DNA of 64,000 nucleotides from Lewinellaceae bacterium (lineage in GTDB: Bacteria; Bacteroidota; Bacteroidia; Chitinophagales; Saprospiraceae): contig JACJYN010000002.1 in NCBI GenBank assembly GCA_020636095.1, forward strand, positions 2,170,001 to 2,234,000, read 5' to 3'. A program made the translations under genes and the position numbers. The notes beneath the pieces are model-generated. The model searched no databases, was not told the origin of the DNA, and worked only from the letters and a program-made list of their open reading frames with translations. Of this stretch, positions 44,831 through 54,600 are shown one piece after another. Each line of letters begins with the position of its first letter. Position 1 is the first letter of the stretch.

Positions 44831-47794
44831 CTATAAAGTCAGGCTAATACCAAACCGCAGGGTACGCGGAATGGGCACTTCGTTAAAGTCAAACCCACGC
44901 ACACCGTTGGTCTGCCCGGATGAGGATACTTCCGGATCCCAGCCGTTGTAGTCGTCGAAGGACAGCAGGTTGCGGCCCTGGACGAAGATTCGCAGGTTGC
45001 TGATGGCCGGCGTCTTGGGATTGGTGGTATAGCTCAGCGTCAGTTCGCGCAATTTAACGAAAGATCCATCTTCGATATACCGTTCCCAGATGTTGTAGGC
45101 GGCATTGTTATAGCCTCTGGCGAGTTCTCCCCGAATCTCCTGAGCATCGCGGAATCCGCCACCGAAGGAGGAACGAGAGTTTACCCTATCGGTAAAGTTG
45201 AATACTTCGAAGCCTTGTACCGCATCCAATTGCACGTAGAGGGAGAACTTTTTGTAGGTGAACTCATTGATCAGGGAGCCGATCCAGTCGGGGTTCGGGT
45301 CGGCGATGGTTTTCCGTAGCACTACGCCGTTTTCATCCGTAGCTCTGCTGGGCAGCCCATTGGCGTCGAGCAGGATGTTGCCATTGGCGTCACGGGCATA
45401 ATAGAAACCGTCAATAACCCCCAGTGGCTCCCCGTTGCGGGCTACGGAGATGCCAAAACTTTTGGGCAGGCGGATCAAGCCACCCTCAATGCCCTCCACT
45501 TTGTTTTTATTCTGGCTGAAAGTGGTCGTCAGTTTCCAGCTGAAATCCCGAACCTGCACCGGTACGGCCCGAAGCATCAATTCGAAACCCTGGTTGGTCA
45601 TAGTACCCACATTTTCCAGGCGGGAACTAAATCCGGTGCTCGCGGCGATGGTCCTTTCCAGGAGAAGGTCCTGCACCTCCACATCATAGTAGCTGAATTC
45701 CAGGCCCAGCCGGTTATTGAACAATCCCATATCAAACCCAAATTCAACCTCTTTCTGGCGTTCTGGCTTGATGTCGGGGTTACCTTGCCGGGTGGACGGA
45801 ATGAGGCCGGTTTGGCCGCCGATCGGCTGGGGATTGTAATTGGCGTACCGCTCATAAGCCTGCAGGGCGGAAAGGTTGCCCGACTGGCCATAAGAGGCTC
45901 TGATCTTAAAAGTATTGATCACTCCTATGTCTTCCTTCCAGAAGGGTTCTTCCGAAAGCAGATAGCTAAAGCTGGCCTTGGGATAAGACTGGGTTCTTTC
46001 ATTTTCGCCGAAGGGCGAAGCCTGATCCACCCTTATGGCGCCGGTGAGGTATAATTTTTCTGAAAAGGCAAAGGTCTGCTGGAAGAAGGCGCCCTGGATA
46101 TTGCGTTCCGATTTGGAATCGCCTCTTCCCGTCACGGTGCCGGCATCCGTTGTCTGAACTACCGGAGAAAGCCGGTTAGAGGTGATGGCTAGTATTGTCG
46201 ATTCATCGTGCTGAACCGTAAAGCCCAACCAGCTTTGAGACTGGACGTTTGCACCGATATTAGCAGTGTACCGTAAATTCAAGTCATTATTGATCAGTTG
46301 GGACGTCGCGATTGCCGTGCGGGCCCAGCCCAGGGGGACGCCATTAGCGCCAACGGGTATGAAACCATCCGCTTTTTGGGTGTAGGTATCAAAGCCGAGA
46401 ATATACTCGATGTCAAAGCCTTTGAAAGGAGAGAGCTTCAACTGAGTATTGCCGATAAAGCGTTGAGTCTGCTGCCCGAATTTGAAGGTTTCGATTACTT
46501 CCAGAGGGTTGGCTACGAAACCCGCGGGGCTTAGGTAGTTGCCGTCTGCATCCGGCGCCGGATTGAAGTTGTTGTTGTTAAAATTGGCGCCGGTCAGCGC
46601 TCCGTAGACTTCAGCGATACCGCCATTAGGTATTTCGTCGCTGTTGTTGTGAATGTAATTCAGGCCCACGGAGACGGAAGCCCAATCACTTAGAATTTGA
46701 TCCACGTTCAGGCGGGCAGAATAGCGGCTAAAGTTACTATTCTTGATAATGCCTTCATTGTAAAAGGCAGAACCGGAAGCATAGTATTTGGTGTTTTCCG
46801 TACCGCCGCTCATGGAGATGGTGTTGTCCGTACCGAAGCTGTTGTCGAAGATGTAATCCTGCAATTTGTAGCGGGTAGTGGGCACCAGGTTGGGATTGTC
46901 GGCATTGGCCGGCTCTTCGAAAGCAAAAGGCTCCATATTTTCTTCGATCTCCTTTCTCAGCTGATTCGTATTAATACTGGTGGAAAAAGAGATTCTCGGT
47001 TTGCCTTGTGCACCCTTTTTAGTAAAAATCTGCACTACGCCGTTACTGGCTCTGGACCCGTAAACCGCGGCGGCGGCGGCTCCCTTAATGATTTCCACTC
47101 TTTCGATGTCGCTCGGGTTGATGTCAACCAGGCGGTTTTGGGTGTATCCACCCAGGTCAATCAGCTCATTGGAGGAGTTATCAATGATAACCCCGTCAAT
47201 GATGTAAAGCGGGTTGGAGTTACCCAGGACCGTACTGTACCCCCTCAGGGTGACCGAAATACCGCCAGCCGGATTGCCTGAATTCTGGCTGACCAGCGCG
47301 CCGGTTATTTTTCCGGACAGGGCCTGGTCGAGGCTGGTTGCGCCGGAATTGGTGATGTCTCTGGCATCGAGTGTGGAAATGGCGTTGCCCAACCGCTTCT
47401 TACTCGTCGCGGTTGAAACGCCGGTGACAATGACCTGATCCAGCCCGATATAGTCTTCGGAAAGGATGACATCCATGGTTTCTGTTCCGCCGGCTACCGG
47501 CGTTACCTGCCGTTTGGCTGCGCCGTAGCCTACGTAACTGTACACCACTGTAACGGCTTTTTCAGAAGCAGGGATATTGAGGCTGTAAGCGCCCTCAAAA
47601 TCCGTCACGGTACCTTGTCCGGCGGCGCCTTCAACGTAGATGGTGGCGCCCAGCAGGGGCTCGCCATCGGTGTTCGTCGCCTTGCCTTTTAGGGTAAAGG
47701 TTTGTGCTTGAAGATCAATGGCGCCTACCATCAGAAGGATTGCTCCCAGGGCAGCCACCATTTTGATGATCTTCTGAGTTGATTTTAATTTCAT
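44831..47794 (-). CDS. SusC/RagA-family TonB-linked outer-membrane transporter (second pair)
   Basis: A 987-residue transporter with signal (about 1-30), regulatory-like domain (GKATNTDGEPLLGATIYVEG), TonB box (LDQVIVTG), plug (LSGKITGALVSQNSGNPAGG; NPLYIIDGVIIDNSS) and barrel ending PIPRTLRFGISLTL. It shares SATSRKQLGNAIST-like and GAAAAAIYGS-like segments with the first SusC; the two pairs arose by duplication. Transcribed towards the first pair, so the SusD genes meet at the terminator. Only the SusD follows; no enzyme genes are attached. Confidence 0.95.
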   Translation of the reverse strand: MKLKSTQKIIKMVAALGAILLMVGAIDLQAQTFTLKGKATNTDGEPLLGATIYVEGAAGQGTVTDFEGAYSLNIPASEKAVTVVYSYVGYGAAKRQVTPVAGGTETMDVILSEDYIGLDQVIVTGVSTATSKKRLGNAISTLDARDITNSGATSLDQALSGKITGALVSQNSGNPAGGISVTLRGYSTVLGNSNPLYIIDGVIIDNSSNELIDLGGYTQNRLVDINPSDIERVEIIKGAAAAAVYGSRASNGVVQIFTKKGAQGKPRISFSTSINTNQLRKEIEENMEPFAFEEPANADNPNLVPTTRYKLQDYIFDNSFGTDNTISMSGGTENTKYYASGSAFYNEGIIKNSNFSRYSARLNVDQILSDWASVSVGLNYIHNNSDEIPNGGIAEVYGALTGANFNNNNFNPAPDADGNYLSPAGFVANPLEVIETFKFGQQTQRFIGNTQLKLSPFKGFDIEYILGFDTYTQKADGFIPVGANGVPLGWARTAIATSQLINNDLNLRYTANIGANVQSQSWLGFTVQHDESTILAITSNRLSPVVQTTDAGTVTGRGDSKSERNIQGAFFQQTFAFSEKLYLTGAIRVDQASPFGENERTQSYPKASFSYLLSEEPFWKEDIGVINTFKIRASYGQSGNLSALQAYERYANYNPQPIGGQTGLIPSTRQGNPDIKPERQKEVEFGFDMGLFNNRLGLEFSYYDVEVQDLLLERTIAASTGFSSRLENVGTMTNQGFELMLRAVPVQVRDFSWKLTTTFSQNKNKVEGIEGGLIRLPKSFGISVARNGEPLGVIDGFYYARDANGNILLDANGLPSRATDENGVVLRKTIADPNPDWIGSLINEFTYKKFSLYVQLDAVQGFEVFNFTDRVNSRSSFGGGFRDAQEIRGELARGYNNAAYNIWERYIEDGSFVKLRELTLSYTTNPKTPAISNLRIFVQGRNLLSFDDYNGWDPEVSSSGQTNGVRGFDFNEVPIPRTLRFGISLTL

Positions 47795-48028
47795 AACTAG
47801 TGGTTTTGATTTGATTAGTAGATTGAATATTTTTTACTTATCGTTGGCTGCTCTTTCATGGATTGAATATAAAACTTATTTTTAAATCTCTACCTTGATT
47901 TTCCATTCATTCCATCTGATTTTGTATGCCATATCACCAGGGAAATAAACGCTATCCCGGCGTTCACGCCCAAAACTTCAACCCCTTTAAACCGTTTAAT
48001 TTGTACTTAATTTCAAAGCACCTTTATA
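47795..48028. other. Upstream region of the second SusC gene
   Basis: AT-rich non-coding DNA with no TAnnTTTG match that I could support and no gene. It probably holds the promoter of the second susCD operon. Confidence 0.4.
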
Positions 48029-48191
48029 AGAGCGTGTTGGGAATTTACCCTTTGGCCTGCAAATGTGCATCTTTTGAACCTCATTTCGCCATTTTTTCGC
48101 CACGTAGCGATGCTATGCGGCTCAAAAATGGCTTCCTGAGAACCAAAATCTGCTCATTTTCGACATCAAAAGTAAATCCCCAACACGCTCT
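48029..48191. repeat. Palindromic intergenic element (E5)
   Basis: Arms AGAGCGTGTTGGGAATTTA (48029-48047) and TAAATCCCCAACACGCTCT (48173-48191) differ at one position. The centre includes CCACGTAGCGATGCTATGCGG, weakly like the E1 centre. The element ends 13 bp before the TfoX-like reading frame. Confidence 0.75.
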
Positions 48192-48204
48192 AAAAAGCAG
48201 GATC

Positions 48205-48548
48205 ATGGCGACTGACCCCTTTTTACTCGACCGGATGCGGAGCATTTTGAAGGCCCAAAATGTCGACTGGGCCGAAAAGCGAATGTTCGGCGGCGATTGC
48301 TTCATGGTGGACGACAAGATGTGCTTTGGCACCTATAAGGGCGGCATCATGGCGCGGGTAGCGCCCGAGGAGGCCGATGAACTGAACTGGTAACGGAAGG
48401 TACCGCCCAGATGATCCACGGCGGCCGGCCGATGACAGGTTATTTGTTCATCGAGCCCGAAGGGTATGATATGGAAGAAGACCTGGAATTCTGGATCGGC
48501 AAATGCCTGGAATTCAACCCAAGGGCCAAGTCGAGTAAGAAGAAATAA
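48205..48548 (+). pseudogene. TfoX N-terminal domain protein, frameshifted
   Basis: A TfoX/Sxy-like N-domain. The first frame (from 48205) reads MRSILKAQNVDWAEKRMFGG and CFGTYKGGIMARVAPEEADEL, then stops at about 48393. The following frame continues with LVTEGTAQMIHGGRPMTGYL, YDMEEDLEFWIGKCLEFNP and ends KSSKKK at 48548. Together they give the usual length of about 114 residues, so one base has been lost near 48385-48390. Either a recent mutation or a sequencing error; the family's role here is unknown. Confidence 0.8.
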
Positions 48549-48632
48549 TTTTTCCAGGGCTTCGGTGAATTGATTCTCAGCGGGAATTTTTCTATTTTTG
48601 AAAAAACGATTCGCCACCCCAAAACTACAATC

Positions 48633-49267
48633 ATGAAGCTAAAAGACCTGGATCTCGACAAAACCTACACCTACGCCGATTACCTCCGCTGGACCTTCGA
48701 GGAGGTAGTGGAATTGATCCGGGGAAGGTCTTTAAAATGTCTCCCGCGCCCAATACCTATCATCAGGATATTTCCACAAAGCTTCTTTTTAAAAATTGGG
48801 TATTATTTTGGGGAGAAAGGATGTAAAGTATTCCACGCTCCTTTCGACGTCCGTTTGCCGCTTCCTCCCAGTACCAGATTAAAGATGAGGAGATCCAAAA
48901 CGTAGTACAACCGGATATTTCCGTCATCTGTGACCGCAGCAAAATCGATATCCGGGGCTGCCTCGGGGCGCCGGACTGGATCATCGAGATCGCCTCTCCA
49001 AGCACCTCAAAAAAAGACATGAAGGACAAGTTCGAAGTGTATGAGTTTTCCGGGGTGAAAGAGTATTGGATCGTCTTTCCGCAGGAGCAAAGCGTACTGA
49101 TTTATACCCTTAACGAAAGGGGGAAGTACATCGGCCTGCCGCCACTTGTAAAGGAGGATAAGGTTAGCCCGGTACTTTTTCCAAACCTGGTGATCGACCT
49201 GGGCGAAATTTTCCCGGAGATGGACCTGGCGGAAGAGCCCTGGGATGAGCATTATGTGCGGCTGTAG
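48633..49267 (+). pseudogene. Uma2 family gene with at least three frameshifts
   Basis: Uma2 motifs are spread over two frames. MKLKDLDLDKTYTYADYLRW leads to ELIRG, then a shift near 48722 gives GKVFKMSPAPNTYHQDIST. A second shift in an A-run near 48793 gives IGYYFGEKGCKVFHAPFDVR. A third near 48885 gives DEEIQNVVQPDISVICD, APDWIIEIASPSTSKKDMKD and a normal C-terminus. Reassembled, it is about 210 residues, the normal family length. Two of the three shifts lie in homopolymers. Confidence 0.8.
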
Positions 49268-49412
49268 GCGCTTCGGGGATATTTATCCCGGATGACGGCA
49301 GCCTCAGGCCTTTGTCCGTTCCTCGCTGATTTCCCAGAGCCTCCGGGCAATGGCCGGATCATATGAATCAGGCTTGGAGCGGATCGGCTTTTTATCCTGA
49401 AAACAGCGCTTC

Positions 49413-49988
49413 ATGGAGGAAATAGAACGCTTCATTAGCCGGTACTGCGATCCCCTGCTTTCCGGCCAGGCGGGGATCGCCGGGATCAGCAGGCATCTGG
49501 CCGACCGGCAACATGCAAAAGGACATCTGCTGGTGCAGGAAGGCCAGCGCCATCCTTACGCCTACTACCTTTTGCAGGGCGCCGTGCGCAGTTTCTACCT
49601 CAAGGATGGCGTAGAAGTCAATACCTGGTTCGCTTTTGAGGGTGAAATGGTGGGGTCTTTCCAGAACTACCTGGGACAAGCCTCCCGGGAAACCCTGCAA
49701 TTGGTGGAAGACAGCCGCCTGATCGCCATCAATTTAAACGCCCTTCGGCCGCTGCAGCAAACCAGCCTTGAGGTGAGCAACTTCGTGCGCCTTGTCATCG
49801 AAGAATACACGGCCTTCCTCGAAGAGCGGCTGTTCCACCTGCAGCACCACAGCAGCATGGAGCGCTACCTGTACCTGCTGGACAACGACCCTCAGGTTTT
49901 TCAGCGCATCCCCCTCACCTACATCGCCTCCTACCTGGGCATCAGCCGGGAAACGCTGAGCCGGCTCCGGGGCCGGACGATTTTGTGA
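49413..49988 (+). CDS. Crp/Fnr-family regulator, intact
   Basis: A 191-residue cyclic-nucleotide-binding-type regulator. The effector domain occupies about 25-120 (GHLLVQEGQRHPYAYYLLQG) and the C-terminal helix-turn-helix is complete (IASYLGISRETLSRLRG). There is no Cys motif for an iron-sulphur cluster, so it is not an Fnr-type oxygen sensor. It is 57 bp upstream of the amine-oxidase gene on the same strand and is likely its regulator or operon partner. Confidence 0.85.
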   Translation: MEEIERFISRYCDPLLSGQAGIAGISRHLADRQHAKGHLLVQEGQRHPYAYYLLQGAVRSFYLKDGVEVNTWFAFEGEMVGSFQNYLGQASRETLQLVEDSRLIAINLNALRPLQQTSLEVSNFVRLVIEEYTAFLEERLFHLQHHSSMERYLYLLDNDPQVFQRIPLTYIASYLGISRETLSRLRGRTIL

Positions 49989-50045
49989 CATTTGTCAAAG
50001 GAGTTGCGCCATACCGCCGGTTTCTTTGCGGGAAAAACAGAACCA

Positions 50046-51419
50046 ATGGACCGAAGAACCTTTTCCCGGCAGCTGATCGCCGGGCTCGCCGCTTTGCCTG
50101 TATGGAACCTGGCCTACGGCAACAACCCTGAGCCCGGCCGTAAAAAAGTGATCGTCATCGGCGCCGGCATTGCCGGGGCGGCGGCGGCCCGGACACTCTC
50201 CGACGCCGGCTTGGAGGTGCAGGTGCTGGAGGCCGGCAGCCGGGTGGGCGGCCGCATCCACACCTTCCGCGACTGGGGCGTCAACCTGGAACTGGGCGCC
50301 AACTGGGTGCACAACACCAACCATCCCGACAACCGGATCGATGAGCAGTTGCTCCAACTCGGCGTCGCCATGGAGCACACCAACTACTACCGCTTTCAGC
50401 TTTTCGACGACGAAGGCCAGCGGATCAACCACCTGCGGGCGCTGCTTTTTTCCCTGGAGCTTCAAAAAAAGATCCAACGGGCCTGGCCGGCGCTTTCCGG
50501 CGCGGAAGCCGGCCTTTCTATCCGGCAGGTTTTTGACCATGTCGCTTCAGATTCGGGCTTGTCCTCCGCCCGGCAGGCGATGCTCCGCTTCAACCGTGAA
50601 GCTTATGCCAACACCCTGGCCGCCAGCCTCAGCGAGGCCTCCGCCGATCATTATCTGGGCGCCGATAACGGAGAGGCCCTGGGAAAAGACCAACTGGTGC
50701 TCGGCGGTTACGATACCCTGGTAAACCATTTGCTGCGGGGAGTGCCGGTGCAGCTCCATACGGAGGTGCAGGAGATCCGCCAAACGGGACAGGGGGTGGC
50801 CGTGCTGGCCGGCAACGACATGTACGAGGCGGATTATGCCATCGTCACCGTGCCGCTGAGCATTTTGCAGAACGGGGGCATTCAATTTTCCTCCGCCCTT
50901 CCCGAAGAAAAAACCCGGGCCTTATCCCGGCTGCGGCTGGGCTTGTTCAACAAGGTGGCCATGCGCTTCACCGAAAAATTCTGGAGCGGCAGCCCCGATT
51001 TTCTGGTTCTCCAGAACGGCGGGGGCGAACACAACAGCATCCTGCTCAATCACCACCACTACAGCGGGCAGCCCATCCTGGTCGCCATGCCCGTGGCAGA
51101 TGCCGCCGCCCGGATAGAGGCGCAGGACGAGGAAACCGTACAGGCCAGTTGGCGGGAGGCCCTCCACAAAGCCTACCCGCACCGGGAGATCGAATTCCGG
51201 GACATCGCGGTGACGCGCTGGCAGGCCAACCCCTTTTCCCGGGGATCCTACTCCTTCGTGCCCGTAGGCGCCGCCGCCCGGGATTTCGCGGCCATTGCCG
51301 AGCCTTTGGGCCGCATCCACTTCTCCGGGGAGGCGACGATCGCGGCCTTCCACGGCACGGTGCACGGGGCGTATTTGTCGGGGGTGCGGGAGGCCAGGAC
51401 AGTAATTGAACGCCGGTGA
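50046..51419 (+). CDS. Flavin monoamine oxidase-family protein
   Basis: A 457-residue FAD-dependent amine oxidase. The N-terminus MDRRTFSRQLIAGLAAL carries a twin-arginine-type pair and a hydrophobic stretch, consistent with Tat export of a folded flavoprotein. The FAD dinucleotide motif is VIGAGIAGAAAARTLSDAG, followed by EAGSRVGGRI. The C-terminal FAD-binding end is GRIHFSGEATIAAFHGTVHG. It probably deaminates amines or polyamines in the periplasm. Start at 50046 preferred because it provides the leader. Intact, unlike its neighbours on both sides. Confidence 0.88.
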   Translation: MDRRTFSRQLIAGLAALPVWNLAYGNNPEPGRKKVIVIGAGIAGAAAARTLSDAGLEVQVLEAGSRVGGRIHTFRDWGVNLELGANWVHNTNHPDNRIDEQLLQLGVAMEHTNYYRFQLFDDEGQRINHLRALLFSLELQKKIQRAWPALSGAEAGLSIRQVFDHVASDSGLSSARQAMLRFNREAYANTLAASLSEASADHYLGADNGEALGKDQLVLGGYDTLVNHLLRGVPVQLHTEVQEIRQTGQGVAVLAGNDMYEADYAIVTVPLSILQNGGIQFSSALPEEKTRALSRLRLGLFNKVAMRFTEKFWSGSPDFLVLQNGGGEHNSILLNHHHYSGQPILVAMPVADAAARIEAQDEETVQASWREALHKAYPHREIEFRDIAVTRWQANPFSRGSYSFVPVGAAARDFAAIAEPLGRIHFSGEATIAAFHGTVHGAYLSGVREARTVIERR

Positions 51420-51668
51420 GTTCTGTAACTATATCCTCGATTTCACCTCACCCATTCTGCATAATTTTCGGGCGTAAGCACGGTGTATGTTGCATCAGGA
51501 TAGGCTTGCTTCCATCCCCTCGGAGGTTTGGGGTGTTTTTTTTCATTCCATTTGAACTCGTAACCGTACAGTTGGCCTCCCCGTTCTTCAATTAACGTTA
51601 ATTGACTCAATTAAAAAAGCTAATTAACATTAATTAGCGCAGCATAAAGGTCCTAAACCGTAAAGCAT

Positions 51669-54600
51669 TCATTCCCGCCCCATTTCAAAAATCAACTCCG
51701 GCAACACCACCTTGAACTCCCGCGCCTGTTCCTGGTCCGTCCAATACACTATGAAATTGATCCGCGCTTCGGACAGCGCGTATCCTGCAGCGCGGTGGGC
51801 AAGGAGCTGCTCGTGAAATTTTTTGGAAAATTTCAAAACCAGGTTCCCGCTTTGATCCGCCAGGCCTTCGGCCTGAATCAGCAGATCTTGTCCGCTCATC
51901 AGGCCTCCACACGGTGTTGGACGAAGGCAAAATAGCCGAGGTAAATGTCTTTGAGCGTGAGTTGGACGGCAATTTTAGGAGGCGGTAGCCAGTATCCGTA
52001 TTTTCCTCGAGTTGTACGTCCGGTAGATGGATGTGATGGAAAAAACGCCCATTGGTATGAATGGTAAATGGCTTTTAGCGCGGGTGAGGGCGACGTATAC
52101 CTGGCGCCTGGTATCGTCAGAGTCAGCGTTGAAGCCGTCGAGCATCAGGAAAACATGGTCAAACTCACGGTACTTTTACCTTTGTGTATCGTCGAAACAA
52201 ATATCGTATCGCTCTCCTGCCGATAGAAATCCTCGATTTTCGACTCTCTTACGAATGATTGAAAATCAGATACATACTTGGTTTTTGGATTGATCTCCTG
52301 AAAGTCCTTAACTAAATTAAGCACGATTTCGAATTTCGGGCTGAACCTGAATTTTTCATACACTGCGCGTTTAGCATTTTCCCAATCTTCCGGTGCGATG
52401 GTGACTGAGTGGGGCGCCAATGCATCCATGAAGTACCGCACTTCCAACAGGTTTTGAAGTGGGAAGCCGTCGTTGCTTTGGATAAGTTTGGCGGGTATGC
52501 CGTGCTGTAGCAGCAGGTAGGTGATTTGAGCACTCTTCGTTGGTTTTACCAGCACGCATACCGTACCGCTCAAATCGGTGGCGAGCAAGTCGCGGACCAG
52601 GGGTTCGATGAGATGCCGGCTTTGGTAGGATACCAATTTTAAATGGTAAGGCGTCGTATGGTGCGGAATGATGTCATCGGTTTTCAGCCGTTTGGAAATT
52701 GTTTTGGCAAAGGCATTGGCAAAGGCGACGATTTGGGGGCAGCTTCGGAAATTGGTCGTTAGTTCATATTTCACAGCCTGCCGGCGTTCGATGAGTTCAG
52801 TCAAAAGCGAGAATCGGCGCCTCGAAACGCGAATATGTTTTGGTCATCGTCGCCCACGGCAATCACGCGCAAGCCCTCATTTTTTTCCATTAAAATGTTG
52901 ACTAATGCAAACTCATCGGTGTTCATATCCTGTGCTTCGTCGATGACCAGCACCGCTTTGGTGATTCGGTTGGGTTCGATTTCCCCATTTCGGATTTTCT
53001 CCACGGCGTCCTGAAGGATGCTGTCCGATTTTTCAAGGTTGCCGACGCGGTAAAAAAGGTCGAAACAATAGGAATGAAAGGTTTTGATTTCCACAAAATG
53101 AGCTGCATTGCCGATGAGCGCCATCAGGCGTTTTTAAACTCCGTTGCCGCTGACCGCGAAAAGGTGAGCATTAACAACTGCTCGTGTTTCACATCTTCCA
53201 TGAGCAGGAGCGCGGCGAGTTTGTGGGTCAATACCTTGGTTTTGCCGCTGCCCACCTGGCGGCACGCGACAAAGGTGCGCGCTGTGTTTGTCGTCAATGA
53301 TCTGGCGCTGCGCCTCGGAGAGGTTTCGAATAATTGGCGGTATTTGGCAGGCGTAATGTTTCGCCTGATTTCCAAGCTGCGGGTTCCGGGAAAATACCTT
53401 CCCAAAAAGAGGAGTGGTTCAACTGAAAATAATCGTCTACAAAGCGCAGCGCGCCCACATAGTCGTGCACCATTTTTTGGCATATTCTCCTACGATGTGG
53501 ATTTGTTGCACTTTGTTTTCGTAGAACTGATTGAGTTTTTGATAGTCCTCGTTTTTGTATTGGATTTTGTTGTTTTCTTCCAAACGGACGATGTTCAGGC
53601 GGTTGTAAACGACCAAAAAGCCGCCTTCGATTTTCAAAGCTTCGATTCTGGACAGGTAAAAAGCGCATCTTCGACTGCCTCCGATGTGGTTTTCTGTTGA
53701 AACATACCGGTTTGCCGCTCGAAATTTTCTTTTAATTCCAGCACGGAAAATTCTACCAACACCTCCTCTGTCTGCCCGTTTCCGGCAGTGGTAAGTTTGC
53801 TTTTTTGATATAAAACTCAATGGTAAACGCGCCAGTTCGTACCGTTTTTCAATTTTTCACGCAAATTCCGGGGCGAATCCTTGGCTTGCACTGCGATAAT
53901 TTGGTTCGCAAAATCGCGGGGCGCGCGTTTTATCCAGTGTTTTATACCCAAAAGTTCAGTATCGTTTTGAGTCGTTGCGGCGAAACGCCGGCGCAGCCTG
54001 CGGCTTCGGCGGCTTCATTGAGGGCTTTGAGCGAAAAGTCCCGTTCGGTACTCGTCCAATTGAGTGAGCAAAACTGTTCGATTTGATAGAACGTTTCCAC
54101 GATGGCAAGCGAGCGGTTTTTTGGTCGCCGCGTTTGATGAACGCAGTCAGGTCTTTAGCGTCGGCGAGGATTTTTTCTTCCCGCAGCAGGTTAATGATTT
54201 GGATGACCTCTTCTCTGACGATGCCCAGATGGTCGCTGATGTAATCAATGCGCGATTCAGCGGCTTCACTGTCGGCGGCCTGCCCTTGCTTTTTTACTGG
54301 AGAACAGTTTTTGAGGATTCGGATAGCGTTTACTTTCTGGCGCTCATTTTCGAAGCGATCGGATTGTTCGATTTTTTCAATGGTACTCTTGCGCGGTTTT
54401 GCTCAGGATACTGTTGGCGTAAATGCGGGCATGTTCTGCCCGCGGCGCAGGTAGCCGGCGTCTTCGAGTGCGGCAATGGCGGTGGTTACGCGGGTTTCGA
54501 TTTCAGCAACACTGTCGTCCCAGCCTGCTTTACGGGCGATCTCGAGCGGCGAATTGGAAACGCTCGTGCGGTATTTGGTAATGAATTTGATGGCGTTCCA

